NCBI RefSeq assembly: GCF_000808015.1
Contig: NZ_JWHR01000151.1
Location: 1 to 48,596, forward strand
Direction: 5' to 3'
Length of the DNA stretch: 48,596 bases
Origin: Terrisporobacter othiniensis
Lineage (GTDB): Bacteria; Bacillota; Clostridia; Peptostreptococcales; Peptostreptococcaceae
Shown here: positions 8,977 through 16,848 of the stretch, piece by piece
Numbering within the stretch: position 1 is the first letter of the stretch
Layout: every line of letters starts with the position of its first letter
The notes under the pieces: generated by a model
What the model was told of the DNA's origin: nothing
The model's database searches: none
The model's input: only the letters and a program-made list of their open reading frames with translations
Translations under genes and position numbers: made by a program

Positions 8977-9146
8977 AACAAACCCCTTAAAAAATACTTT
9001 TCACTGAAATTATAGCATATCTAATACAATTCCTACTTGAATTTTTAACTAAATAAATTGGGAAAATAGAATAAAAGGAGGGTGAAAGATGTTTATTCTT
9101 TAAAGGATTATATTTTTAAAAAGAGAGTTGAATAATTTCAACTCTC
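8977..9146. other. Intergenic stretch with an orphan ribosome binding site
   Basis: Between two minus-strand genes. On the plus strand AAAGGAGGGTG (9075-9085) is followed at 9090 by an ATG whose frame stops after four codons (MFIL). It resembles the start of a lost gene or a leader peptide; no longer frame follows. Confidence 0.35.
9121..9146 (-). terminator. Terminator of the alpha/beta hydrolase gene
   Basis: GAGAGTTGAA (9123-9132) pairs perfectly with TTCAACTCTC (9137-9146). On the minus strand the hairpin directly follows the hydrolase stop codon and is followed by a T run. Confidence 0.75.
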
Positions 9147-9974
9147 CTAAATTAATTGTATTCTATTTTCTATCCATTTGCTTATTTCTGTAACTATATC
9201 GTCTTTGATTAATTCGTCTAAAAGTTTGTGATACAAACCATTTAAAATTCTAATTTCTTTATCTTTAGAAATTATATTATTAAATAAAAACCTACTATCT
9301 TCACAATCAGTTATTGCATCCATAGATCCGTGGAATATTAAACAAGGATATTTAAATTTATATAAATATTCAAGAATGTGCGAACAACTTTTTTTGAGAG
9401 CATGATAAAGACCTACAGTTACTTGTTTCAGAACTAATTCATCCTCATCATAAGATTGAATAAAATCGTAATCATGACTCAAGTTATGAATACTTCCCAC
9501 AGAAACAAAGTCAAAATCACTATCATATTCATTGGAATTGCAATTTGTATAATTACCATAATCACAAACTAGAGGACTGCAAAATATCATACCATTTACT
9601 AAGTTATCATATTGTCCTCCTAGAATACTCATTATATGTCCTCCCATGCCTTGACCTAAAATAAATAAAGGAAGACTGGGATTTTCTTCTTTAATTAAAT
9701 CAATAACAATTTTTAAATCTTTTGCAAATGTATGAACATCATCTACATATCCTCTTTTACCGTCTGAATCACCGTGTCCTCTGTGGTCATATCTATATAT
9801 ATTAAAATTATTTGCAACAAATTTGCTAGTGATATAATCGTATCTTCTATAGTGCTCTGCTAATCCATGCAGGATCAAGATAGTAGCTTTAGGACTATTT
9901 ACTAATTCTTTTGCACATTTTAAATAAGTATTATCAAATGATTTAACCCAAAAATCTACTGTTGTAACACTCAT
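9147..9974 (-). CDS. Alpha/beta hydrolase, monoacylglycerol-lipase-like, nucleophile Ser replaced by Gly
   Basis: Serine-hydrolase fold protein of 275 residues. 'LHGLAEHYRRYD' (residues 35-46) and 'DHRGHGDSDGKRG' (63-75) match monoglyceride lipases/lysophospholipases closely. The nucleophile elbow, GHSMGG in the family, reads GQGMGG (107-112): position 109 is Gly, codon GGC at 9648-9650. The later acid region 'FHGSMDAITD' and the histidine in 'NGLYHKLLDE' are present. A single A-to-G change would turn Ser AGC into GGC, so activity may have been lost recently, or the protein now binds rather than cleaves. The start is the ATG at 9974 behind GGGGAG; the frame runs 18 codons further upstream, which lacks such a site. 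Confidence 0.85.
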   Translation of the reverse strand: MSVTTVDFWVKSFDNTYLKCAKELVNSPKATILILHGLAEHYRRYDYITSKFVANNFNIYRYDHRGHGDSDGKRGYVDDVHTFAKDLKIVIDLIKEENPSLPLFILGQGMGGHIMSILGGQYDNLVNGMIFCSPLVCDYGNYTNCNSNEYDSDFDFVSVGSIHNLSHDYDFIQSYDEDELVLKQVTVGLYHALKKSCSHILEYLYKFKYPCLIFHGSMDAITDCEDSRFLFNNIISKDKEIRILNGLYHKLLDELIKDDIVTEISKWIENRIQLI

Positions 9975-10044
9975 ATATTTCACTCCCCAAGTTTTATAAT
10001 AAATCCTAAAAAAGCATAGGACTAACAATATATTACTATTCTAT

Positions 10045-10072
10045 AAAGGGCAATGAATACCCTTTTTTTTTT
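10045..10072 (+). terminator. Terminator-like hairpin with no obvious upstream plus-strand gene
   Basis: AAAGGG (10045-10050) pairs with CCCTTT (10060-10065) and is followed by ten T on the plus strand. The only gene upstream is on the minus strand, so the hairpin may stop antisense transcription toward the fumarase promoter. Confidence 0.5.
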
Positions 10073-10102
10073 ATTATGATTTATTTTTTATTCTTTAAAA
10101 TA

Positions 10103-10131
10103 TTGTTTATGTTAGAAAAAAGTGGTACAGT
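10103..10131 (+). promoter_or_regulatory. Promoter of the fumarase/malic enzyme operon
   Basis: TTGTTT (10103-10108) and TACAGT (10126-10131) are 17 bp apart, with an extended -10 TG at 10123-10124. It lies about 50 bases from the start of the fumarase alpha gene. Confidence 0.5.
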
Positions 10132-10180
10132 TAAAATATAAATACGAATAATTATAAGGTTATTTGGGAGGTATGTTCGT

Positions 10181-11020
10181 TTGAGGGAAATTGATTCAAA
10201 AATAATAACTAAAGAGGTTAAGAAGCTTTGTATTGAGGGAAATATATTTCTTGGAGATGATGTAATAAAATCTTTTGAGAAAAATTTAGAAAAAGAAGAA
10301 AGTGAATTAGGAAAAGATATATTAAGAATATTGATAGAAAATGCTCAAATAGCTAAAGAAAGTCATACACCTTTATGCCAAGATACAGGAATGGCAGTGT
10401 TCTTTGTGGAGGTTGGTCAGGAAGTTATGATAAAGGGCCATACTTTAACAGAAGCTATTAATAAAGGTGTAAGTGAAGGATATACAGAGGGATATCTTAG
10501 AAAATCTGTAGTAAGCCCCATTACTAGAATAAATACAAAGGATAATACTCCTGCCATAATTCACTATGAAATGGTGAAGGGGAATAAAATCAAAATTCAA
10601 TATGCACCAAAAGGCTTTGGAAGTGAAAATATGAGTCAGCTAAAAATGTTAAAGCCTTCTGATGGAATTGATGGTGTGAAAAAATTTATAGTGAAGGCTG
10701 TAAGTGAAGCAGGACCTAATCCATGTCCTCCAATAGTTGTGGGAGTAGGTATTGGTGGAACAGTAGATAAATGTGCCCAAATTGCTAAGAAAGCTCTATT
10801 TAGAAATATTGGTCAGCATAATGAAGATGATACAATAGCGGATTTAGAAAGAGAAATGATTGAAAAAATCAATGATTTAGGAATAGGACCTCAAGGTCTT
10901 GGAGGAAATACCACAGCACTTTCAGTGAATATTGAAACTTTCCCAACACATATAGCAGGACTTCCTGTTGTGGTTAATATAAATTGTCATGCTGCTAGAC
11001 ATAAGCAAGTGATTATATAG
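10181..11020 (+). CDS. fumA: Fumarate hydratase class I, alpha subunit
   Basis: Catalyses the reversible hydration of fumarate to (S)-malate together with the beta subunit encoded next. The 279 residues correspond to the N-terminal, [4Fe-4S] half of class I fumarases. The cluster ligands appear as Cys66 in 'TPLCQDTG', Cys182 in 'GPNPCPP' and Cys269, spaced as in single-chain class I enzymes. The motif 'GLGGNTTAL' is near 239-247. The start is TTG at 10181, nine bases behind GGGAGG; the nearby ATG at 10173 is out of frame. L-tartrate dehydratase alpha is related, but the malic enzyme two genes later supports fumarase. Confidence 0.93.
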   Translation: MREIDSKIITKEVKKLCIEGNIFLGDDVIKSFEKNLEKEESELGKDILRILIENAQIAKESHTPLCQDTGMAVFFVEVGQEVMIKGHTLTEAINKGVSEGYTEGYLRKSVVSPITRINTKDNTPAIIHYEMVKGNKIKIQYAPKGFGSENMSQLKMLKPSDGIDGVKKFIVKAVSEAGPNPCPPIVVGVGIGGTVDKCAQIAKKALFRNIGQHNEDDTIADLEREMIEKINDLGIGPQGLGGNTTALSVNIETFPTHIAGLPVVVNINCHAARHKQVII

Positions 11021-11029
11021 GAGGGGAAT

Positions 11030-11584
11030 ATGATAGAGATAAAAGCACCTTTTAAAAATGAAGATATAGAAAAGTTAGTTTGCGGAGATATAGTAAAACT
11101 TAGCGGTGTAATTTATACGGGTAGAGACGCAGCTCATAAAAGAATGATAAATGCAATAAATAACAGAGAAGAATTACCTTTTGATGTGAATGGAGCAGGA
11201 ATTTATTATGTAGGCCCATCACCTAGAAAAGAGGGTCAAATAATTGGTTCAGCAGGACCAACAACAAGTTATAGAATGGATGACTTAACAGTACCTTTAT
11301 TAGATAGGGGACTAAAAGTTATGATAGGTAAAGGGAAAAGAAGTGAAGAAGTAATAAACTCTATGATAAAAAATAAAGCTGTATATTTGGCGGCCATTGG
11401 AGGCGCTGGAGCATATATTTCTAATGCTATTAAAAAATGTGAAATAATAGCTTATGATGACTTAGGACCAGAGGCAGTAAGAAGACTAGAAGTAAAAGAT
11501 TTACAATTAATTGTAGCCATAGATTGTTATGGTAACAATATATATGAAAAAGGAAGAGCAATGTTTGCAAAAACATCGGAATAA
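11030..11584 (+). CDS. fumB: Fumarate hydratase class I, beta subunit
   Basis: The C-terminal half of class I fumarase as a separate 184-residue subunit. 'GPTTSYRMD' (residues 76-84) is the hallmark of this domain and contributes to substrate binding, and 'IGGAGAYISNAIK' follows near 123-135. It starts nine bases after the alpha-subunit stop behind AGGAGGGG, so the two are made together. Class I enzymes are oxygen-labile, fitting an anaerobe. The gene symbol follows two-subunit convention and does not imply orthology with E. coli fumB. Confidence 0.92.
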   Translation: MIEIKAPFKNEDIEKLVCGDIVKLSGVIYTGRDAAHKRMINAINNREELPFDVNGAGIYYVGPSPRKEGQIIGSAGPTTSYRMDDLTVPLLDRGLKVMIGKGKRSEEVINSMIKNKAVYLAAIGGAGAYISNAIKKCEIIAYDDLGPEAVRRLEVKDLQLIVAIDCYGNNIYEKGRAMFAKTSE

Positions 11585-11610
11585 ATCAGAACTAATAAAG
11601 GAGAACTAGA

Positions 11611-12798
11611 ATGGGAAACAAAAATTTTGCACAGTTAGCATTAGAAATGCATGAAAATCATGGAGGAAAGGTAAGCATACAAAGTAAAGTAGAAGTAAAA
11701 TGCAAAGATGATTTATCTATTGCATATACTCCAGGTGTTGCAGAACCTTGTTTAAAAATAAAAGAAAATCCAGAAGAGGTTTATAAATATACTTGTAAAA
11801 GTAATATGGTGGCAGTAGTTAGTGATGGAACAGCAGTTTTAGGACTTGGTAATATAGGTGCTGCTGCTTCAATTCCTGTTATGGAAGGTAAATCAATATT
11901 ATTTAAAGAATTTGGAGAAGTAGATGCTTTTCCTATTTGTATAAATACTATGGATATTGATGATATTGTAAAAACTGTTAAATTACTGGAACCAGTTTTT
12001 GGAGGAATTAATTTAGAAGATATAAACTCTCCTAGATGTATAGAAATAGAAAATAGATTAAAAGAAGAATTAGATATTCCAGTGTTCCACGATGATCAAC
12101 ATGGTACAGCAATAATTGTTTCTGCTGGAATTTTAAATGCAGCAAAATTAGCAGGAAAGAAAATAGAAGATTTAGAAATTGTTATAAATGGAGCAGGTTC
12201 TGCAGGAATGGCAATTGCTAAAATGTTAATTAATTTAAATGTAAAAAATGTAGTTTTATGTGATATAAATGGTGCGATTCATGAAAATTCTAAAGATATT
12301 AATTGGGCACAAAAAGAAATGCTAAAAGTAACTAATAAAAACAATGAAGTAGGAACTTTGGTAGATATTATTAAAAATAAGGATGTATTTATAGGTGTTT
12401 CTGCACCAAAAATGGTTACAAAAGAAATGGTAGCAACTATGTCAGATAAAGCAATAGTATTTGCTATGGCAAATCCAACTCCAGAAATATTCCCAGACGA
12501 AGCTAAAGCAGGTGGAGCATTTATAGTAGGTACTGGTCGTTCAGATTTCCCTAATCAAGTTAACAATGTTCTTGCTTTCCCCGGAATTTTTAGAGGAGCT
12601 TTAGATGTTAGAGCAAGAGAAATAAATGAAGAAATGAAAGTTGCAGCAGCTTATGCCATAGCAAATGTAGTTAGTGAAGATGAATTGACTCCAGATTACG
12701 TACTTCCAGACGCTTTCAATAAAAATGTAGTAAAGAATGTGGCAAAAGCAGTAAGAGAAGCTGCTATAAAAACTGGTGTGGCAAGGATAGAAAAATAA
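11611..12798 (+). CDS. NAD(P)-dependent malic enzyme
   Basis: Oxidatively decarboxylates malate to pyruvate and CO2 (or the reverse). The 395-residue length is that of the short bacterial form without a phosphotransacetylase tail. Visible motifs are 'AYTPGVAEPC' with catalytic Tyr39, 'IPVMEGK' with Lys94, metal-binding Glu136-Asp137 in 'INLEDINSP', 'FHDDQHGTA' (160-167) and the Rossmann loop 'NGAGSAGMA' near 193-201. It is the third gene of the fumarase operon, so the set converts fumarate to malate to pyruvate, for example during aspartate or fumarate use. Cofactor choice cannot be read off with confidence. Confidence 0.93.
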   Translation: MGNKNFAQLALEMHENHGGKVSIQSKVEVKCKDDLSIAYTPGVAEPCLKIKENPEEVYKYTCKSNMVAVVSDGTAVLGLGNIGAAASIPVMEGKSILFKEFGEVDAFPICINTMDIDDIVKTVKLLEPVFGGINLEDINSPRCIEIENRLKEELDIPVFHDDQHGTAIIVSAGILNAAKLAGKKIEDLEIVINGAGSAGMAIAKMLINLNVKNVVLCDINGAIHENSKDINWAQKEMLKVTNKNNEVGTLVDIIKNKDVFIGVSAPKMVTKEMVATMSDKAIVFAMANPTPEIFPDEAKAGGAFIVGTGRSDFPNQVNNVLAFPGIFRGALDVRAREINEEMKVAAAYAIANVVSEDELTPDYVLPDAFNKNVVKNVAKAVREAAIKTGVARIEK

Positions 12799-12826
12799 AT
12801 TAATATAAAAATAAAAATATTTTGAT

Positions 12827-12855
12827 TTGAAAAAAATAAATTTAAGTACTACAAT
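12827..12855 (+). promoter_or_regulatory. Promoter of the thiamine operon
   Basis: TTGAAA (12827-12832) and TACAAT (12850-12855) are 17 bp apart. The expected transcription start is about ten bases before the riboswitch. Confidence 0.75.
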
Positions 12856-12875
12856 TAAAATAAATTCAAAAGTTT

Positions 12876-12955
12876 TACCTAGGGGTGCCCTAAAAGGCTG
12901 AGAGATGGAAACATTAACCCTTATACCTGATCTGGATAATACCAGCGTAGGAAAG
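12876..12955 (+). ncRNA. TPP riboswitch (THI element)
   Basis: Contains the conserved THI-box pieces in order: GGGGTGCC (12882-12889), GGCTGAGA (12896-12903), then ACCCTTATACCTGATCTGG and ATAATACCAGCG up to about 12946. Thiamine diphosphate binding should switch off the downstream genes through the terminator at 13013-13040. Placement in front of thiSFGH agrees with this. Confidence 0.95.
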
Positions 12956-13012
12956 AGTAGAGTGTTATATAATGAAATATGTGAACTTTTACATATGATA
13001 TGTGATTACTAC

Positions 13013-13040
13013 AAGCTTTACCTACGGGTAAGGCTTTTTT
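13013..13040 (+). terminator. Riboswitch-controlled terminator
   Basis: AAGCTTTACC (13013-13022) pairs with GGTAAGGCTT (13027-13036), ending in six T. Located about 60 bases after the TPP aptamer, it is the likely expression platform. Confidence 0.8.
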
Positions 13041-13048
13041 ATATTGAA

Positions 13049-13091
13049 GGAAATTATATGTTATCTGCTCTGTGGATAACATATAATTTCC
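13049..13091. repeat. Perfect 17-bp inverted repeat between riboswitch and thiS
   Basis: Bases 13049-13065 (starting GGAAATTATATG) are the exact reverse complement of 13075-13091, around a nine-base loop. No T run follows, so it is not an ordinary terminator. It may be an mRNA stabilising stem or the end of a small mobile element. Confidence 0.7.
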
Positions 13092-13130
13092 AACTTTGTG
13101 ACTTGAACAACGAGCGAAGCCGTTGGCGAT

Positions 13131-13153
13131 ATGAGCGAAGCGAATTTTTTATT
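13131..13153. repeat. 23-bp repeat, copy 1
   Basis: The 23 bases beginning ATGAGCGAAGCGA are identical to 17836-17858. A shorter version, CGAGCGAAGC, is present at 13111-13120 inside a CAACG/CGTTG hairpin. It is richer in G+C than its surroundings. Confidence 0.7.
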
Positions 13154-13179
13154 GAAATAAAAAGTGAGGAGGTGTAACG

Positions 13180-13374
13180 ATGAAGATAAATGGAAAGGTA
13201 GTAGAATTCCAAAATAATAAAACTGTATTAGATTTATTAAATGATTACGACTTAAACAAAGATAGGGTTGTAGTAGAGATAAATTTAGAAATATTAGAAA
13301 ATGAGCAGTATGAAACTTATATATTAAAGGAACATGATGCAATAGAAATTATTAGCTTTATTGGTGGTGGTTGA
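13180..13374 (+). CDS. thiS: Sulfur carrier protein ThiS
   Basis: Small ubiquitin-like beta-grasp protein of 64 residues. The C-terminus 'IISFIGGG' provides the terminal Gly-Gly that is adenylated by ThiF and converted to a thiocarboxylate, the sulfur donor for thiazole formation by ThiG. Most ThiS proteins end in GG; here there is one glycine more, which family members tolerate. The start follows GAGGAGGTG. The stop overlaps the beginning of thiF, so the two are translationally coupled. Confidence 0.93.
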   Translation: MKINGKVVEFQNNKTVLDLLNDYDLNKDRVVVEINLEILENEQYETYILKEHDAIEIISFIGGG

Positions 13375-13375
13375 T

Positions 13376-14173
13376 TTGAAAATATTTGTTAATGAAATAG
13401 AAAAAGAAGTTGAAGATAATATAAGTGTTTTTAAAGCTAAGAATATTTTCAATAAATGCAGTGATGTTGTAGTCTTGAATGGTTTTCCTATTAAAGAAGA
13501 TGAAATATTAAAAGAAAATGATAGAGTAACTTTAATAGAAAAAGGGAAGAAACCATCTATGAATGAACTAGAAAACCTTATGATTGCAAGGCATACACCG
13601 AAAGTGCATGAAAAGTTAAAAGAAGGAAAGATAGCTATTTTAGGTCTAGGAGGACTTGGATCGAATATAGCCATTTCGTTGGCTAGAATAGGTGTAGGTA
13701 AGTTAATTCTAGTTGATTATGATGTTGTAGAGCCTTCCAATCTAAATAGACAGCAATATTTTATTGATGATATTGGAAAGTACAAAACAGAGGCCATGAA
13801 AGAACATTTAGATAAAATTAATCCTTTCATAGATGTTGAAATACATAATGCTTATATTACTAGAGAAAATATTAATTTTTTACATGAAGTAGATATAATA
13901 CTTGAAGCTTTTGATGATCCAAATTGTAAAGCTGAAATAAGTAATTTTGTTTTACTTCATATGAGAGATAAATATTTAATAGCATCTTCTGGTATGGCAG
14001 GATATTACGATTCAAATATTATTATAACTAAGAAAATAAGAGATAAGTTTTATATATGTGGTGATTTTGTACATGAAGCAAAAGAAGGTGAGGGGTTAAT
14101 GGCGCCTCGTGTGGCTATTTGTGCAAATCACATGGCAAATTTGGCAAGTAAAATACTTATAGATTATATCTAG
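13376..14173 (+). CDS. thiF: ThiS adenylyltransferase ThiF, with an N-terminal ThiS-like domain
   Basis: Activates the C-terminus of ThiS with ATP. The E1-like domain shows the nucleotide loop 'ILGLGGLGSNIA' and 'DYDVVEPSNLNRQQYF', the conserved stretch that contacts ATP. About 60 residues precede it and form a ThiS-like beta-grasp region ('MKIFVNEIEKEVEDN...VTLIEKGKKP') that lacks a Gly-Gly end. The CxxC zinc pairs of the E. coli-type enzyme are absent, as in the short clostridial family. The reading frame is open from TTG 13361, but TTG 13376 gives the natural domain start 'MKIFVNE'; the exact start is uncertain. Confidence 0.9.
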   Translation: MKIFVNEIEKEVEDNISVFKAKNIFNKCSDVVVLNGFPIKEDEILKENDRVTLIEKGKKPSMNELENLMIARHTPKVHEKLKEGKIAILGLGGLGSNIAISLARIGVGKLILVDYDVVEPSNLNRQQYFIDDIGKYKTEAMKEHLDKINPFIDVEIHNAYITRENINFLHEVDIILEAFDDPNCKAEISNFVLLHMRDKYLIASSGMAGYYDSNIIITKKIRDKFYICGDFVHEAKEGEGLMAPRVAICANHMANLASKILIDYI

Positions 14174-14185
14174 GGGGATAAATTA

Positions 14186-14956
14186 ATGGATAAATTAATA
14201 TTAGGTGGGCACGAATTCAATAGCAGACTTTTAATTGGGACAGGAAAATACGGATCTAATGAAATACTTCCAAAAGTAATAGAAGAAAGTGGTAGTGAAA
14301 TAATAACTATGGCACTAAGAAGAGTTGATTTAGACAACAGCAATGAAAATATTCTTACATATATACCAAAAGAGATGACAATTCTTCCAAACACATCAGG
14401 TGCAACAACGGCTGAAGAAGCAGTAAGAATAGCAAGAATATCTCGTAGAATGGGATGTGGAGATTTTATAAAAATAGAGGTAATATCAGATACTAGATAT
14501 TTATTACCTGACAATGAAGAAACAATAAAAGCTACTAAAATCTTAGCAGATGAAGGATTTGTAGTACTTCCATATATGAGCCCTGATTTATATGCAGGAA
14601 GAAGATTAATAGAGGTAGGAGCAGCAGCAGTTATGCCACTTGGCGCACCAATTGGTTCTAATAGAGGGCTTAAAATGAAAGAAATGATAAAAATAATGAT
14701 AGAAGAATTGGATATTCCTATTATTGTTGATGCAGGAATAGGTAAGCCTTCTCAAGCTATGGAAGCTATGGAAATGGGAGCGGCAGCAGTTTTAGTAAAT
14801 ACAGCAATATCATCAGCAGGTGACCCTGTAGCTATGGGAAAAGCTTTTAAAATGGCAGTAGAAGGTGGACGTGCAGCATTTCTTGCAAAAACTGGAGCTG
14901 TATCAGAATTTGCGAATGCATCATCTCCTCTTACTGGTTTTTTAGGGAACTTATAG
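14186..14956 (+). CDS. thiG: Thiazole synthase
   Basis: Forms the thiazole phosphate ring from 1-deoxyxylulose 5-phosphate, dehydroglycine (from ThiH) and ThiS thiocarboxylate. A (beta/alpha)8 barrel of 256 residues, the normal length. The Schiff-base lysine is Lys96 in '[10 protein letters not shown]'. '[11 protein letters not shown]' and '[11 protein letters not shown]' are typical ThiG motifs near the phosphate site. It follows thiF by 12 bases behind AGGGGG and precedes thiH, the usual order. Confidence 0.97.
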   Translation: MDKLILGGHEFNSRLLIGTGKYGSNEILPKVIEESGSEIITMALRRVDLDNSNENILTYIPKEMTILPNTSGATTAEEAVRIARISRRMGCGDFIKIEVISDTRYLLPDNEETIKATKILADEGFVVLPYMSPDLYAGRRLIEVGAAAVMPLGAPIGSNRGLKMKEMIKIMIEELDIPIIVDAGIGKPSQAMEAMEMGAAAVLVNTAISSAGDPVAMGKAFKMAVEGGRAAFLAKTGAVSEFANASSPLTGFLGNL

Positions 14957-14968
14957 GAGGGATATAAA

Positions 14969-16072
14969 ATGAGTTTTTATGAGGTAATTGAAAAATATAG
15001 ATATTTTGACTTTGATAGATATTTTGAGAAGGTAAGCGATAGAGATGTACTTAGAAGCTTATCAAAGGATAAGTTAAATCACGAAGATATACTTAATTTA
15101 CTTTCGCCAATAGCAAGAAAACATTTAGAATCTATGGCCCAAAAAGCTAGTAAATTAGCATTACAATACTGTGGAAAAACTGCTACTTTATATACTCCTA
15201 TTTATATTGCAAATTATTGTGAAAATCACTGTGTTTACTGTGGTTATAATTGTCATAGTGGAATAAAAAGAAAAAAATTATCTTTAGAAGAAGTAGAAAA
15301 AGAAGGGGAAGCAGTTTCGGCTAAGGGCTTTAAACATATTATTGTTTTAACTGGAGAAAGTGAAACAATGTCGAGTATTGAATATATAGGTGATGCAGTG
15401 GAGATTTTATCAAAAAAATTTCCATCAATAGCAATAGAAGTTTATCCTATGGATGTGGAAGGATATACCCACTTAGTTTATAAGGGTGCAGATTCACTAA
15501 CTATATATCAAGAAACTTATGATGAGGAAGTTTATAAAAAAGTACATATAAAAGGACCTAAGGCCGATTATAGATTCAGGCTAGATGCACCAGAAAGAGG
15601 AGCTATCGCAGGAATGAGATCTTTATCAATAGGTGCATTACTTGGTCTTAGTGACTTTAGAAGAGATGCGTTTTTCTCAATTCTACATGGGGAGTATTTG
15701 AAAACAAAATATCCTCATATAGAACTAGCATACTCTGCTCCAAGAATCAGACCCTTTAAAGGAAGTTTTAGTGATATAGTAGAGGTTGACGATGCTACAG
15801 AGTTTCAAATTTTAACTGTTATGAGGTTATTTGATCCTCATGCAGCATTAAATGTTTCAAGTAGAGAAACTTTAGATATGAGAAAACATTTAATGCCTCT
15901 TGGAGTTACAAAACTAAGTGCAGCAGTATCAACAGATGTGGGAGGTCACTCTCAGGGAGAAGAAAATACAGCTCAATTTAAAACAAATGATGATAACAGT
16001 ATTGAAGAAGTTGCTAATATGCTGAAGTCTATTGGATACCAATATGTATTTAAAGATTGGGTGAGATTTTAA
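14969..16072 (+). CDS. thiH: 2-iminoacetate synthase ThiH (radical SAM)
   Basis: Radical SAM tyrosine lyase that cleaves tyrosine to dehydroglycine and p-cresol, supplying the glycine imine used by ThiG. The cluster motif CxxxCxxC is at Cys84, Cys88 and Cys91 ('NYCENHCVYCGYN'). Length 367 matches the family. Its presence rather than glycine oxidase ThiO is expected in anaerobes. It begins 12 bases after thiG behind GGAGGG, and its stop overlaps the next start (TAATG). Confidence 0.96.
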   Translation: MSFYEVIEKYRYFDFDRYFEKVSDRDVLRSLSKDKLNHEDILNLLSPIARKHLESMAQKASKLALQYCGKTATLYTPIYIANYCENHCVYCGYNCHSGIKRKKLSLEEVEKEGEAVSAKGFKHIIVLTGESETMSSIEYIGDAVEILSKKFPSIAIEVYPMDVEGYTHLVYKGADSLTIYQETYDEEVYKKVHIKGPKADYRFRLDAPERGAIAGMRSLSIGALLGLSDFRRDAFFSILHGEYLKTKYPHIELAYSAPRIRPFKGSFSDIVEVDDATEFQILTVMRLFDPHAALNVSSRETLDMRKHLMPLGVTKLSAAVSTDVGGHSQGEENTAQFKTNDDNSIEEVANMLKSIGYQYVFKDWVRF

Positions 16073-16710
16073 TGTACTTGATAACTAATAGACATTTATG
16101 TGATGAAAATCATTATTTGAAAGTTATTGATGAGGCTATAAATAGTGGCATAAAGAATATTATCTTACGAGAAAAAGATATGAGTGATGATGAGTTAACT
16201 GATTTATATTGGAAGGTTGTAAATAAAACAAATTATTCCGATGATAAGTTTAATTTAATTATTAATAGTAATTTAAATTTATACAAAAAACTTAATTTTA
16301 GTGGTATTCATCTACCTTTTGAAAATTTTTTAAAATTAATAAAAGAAGGATTTATTTTTGAGGAAAATAAAATTTTAGGCTTATCTTTGCATAGCGTAAG
16401 TGAAATTAGTGATTTAGAAAGAATAATTAAAAATAATCATTTAAATGTAGACTATATAACATTGTCACATATATACGAAACTAAGTGTAAGAAAGACTTA
16501 AAACCTAAAGGAATAAATATTTTAAAAGATGCTAAGAAAATCACTAATATTAAAATTGTAGCATTAGGAGGCATATTACCTTGTAATGTTAAAGAAGTTC
16601 TAAACTATGCAGATGATTTTGCGATTATGAGTACTTTATTTACATGTGGAAATGTTGAATTGAAAATAAAGGAATATATAAAAGAGATAAGTGTTACAAC
16701 ATATAGATGA
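16072..16710 (+). CDS. ThiE/TenI family protein
   Basis: Thiamine-phosphate-synthase superfamily barrel of 212 residues, starting at the ATG that overlaps the thiH stop. 'ILREKDMSDDEL' near residue 32 is the shared LREK motif and 'LSLHSVSE' and 'VALGGILP' are also family features. The Asn-Asp pair used by true ThiE for magnesium and pyrimidine diphosphate reads 'INSNLNLY', without the Asp, and 'HIYETKCKKDL' resembles the TenI version 'HxFETxCKKG'. I therefore think a TenI-like thiazole tautomerase is as likely as thiamine phosphate synthase. That would make the operon a complete thiazole module. Confidence 0.82.
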   Translation: MYLITNRHLCDENHYLKVIDEAINSGIKNIILREKDMSDDELTDLYWKVVNKTNYSDDKFNLIINSNLNLYKKLNFSGIHLPFENFLKLIKEGFIFEENKILGLSLHSVSEISDLERIIKNNHLNVDYITLSHIYETKCKKDLKPKGINILKDAKKITNIKIVALGGILPCNVKEVLNYADDFAIMSTLFTCGNVELKIKEYIKEISVTTYR

Positions 16711-16752
16711 AATTTATAAATGACTATAAAGTATTGATTATTTCTATATTAA

Positions 16753-16805
16753 TTTACCTAAATAAGACAAATTTGTTATAATGAGATGAATTGAGAAGCT
16801 CAATT
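16753..16805 (+). promoter_or_regulatory. Promoter with inverted repeat before the rhodanese lipoprotein
   Basis: TTTACC (16753-16758) and TATAAT (16777-16782), 18 bp apart, with an extended TG at 16774-16775. A 7-bp inverted repeat AATTGAG/CTCAATT (16789-16795 and 16799-16805) sits at the expected transcription start and could be an operator or an mRNA 5' stem. Confidence 0.55.
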
Positions 16806-16848
16806 ATTAAAATATCTTATAATAAGGAATGTAGCTGGAGGGATAATC

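Larger units (their letters stand above)
12799..13179 (+). other. Leader region of the thiamine operon
   Basis: This 381-base stretch has no protein gene. In order it holds a consensus promoter (12827-12855), a TPP riboswitch (12876-12955), an intrinsic terminator (13013-13040), a perfect 17-bp stem-loop (13049-13091) and one copy of a 23-bp repeat (13131-13153). The thiS ribosome binding site follows. An apparent 90-codon frame at 12905-13177 runs through the riboswitch and terminator and is not a gene. Confidence 0.8.

Noticed and set aside
12905..13177. 90-codon plus-strand frame before thiS
   Set aside because: It runs through the TPP aptamer, the terminator and the long inverted repeat and has no ribosome site.
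13061..13342. 93-codon minus-strand frame over thiS
   Set aside because: Antisense to thiS and to the leader stem; composition and position mark it as a shadow frame.
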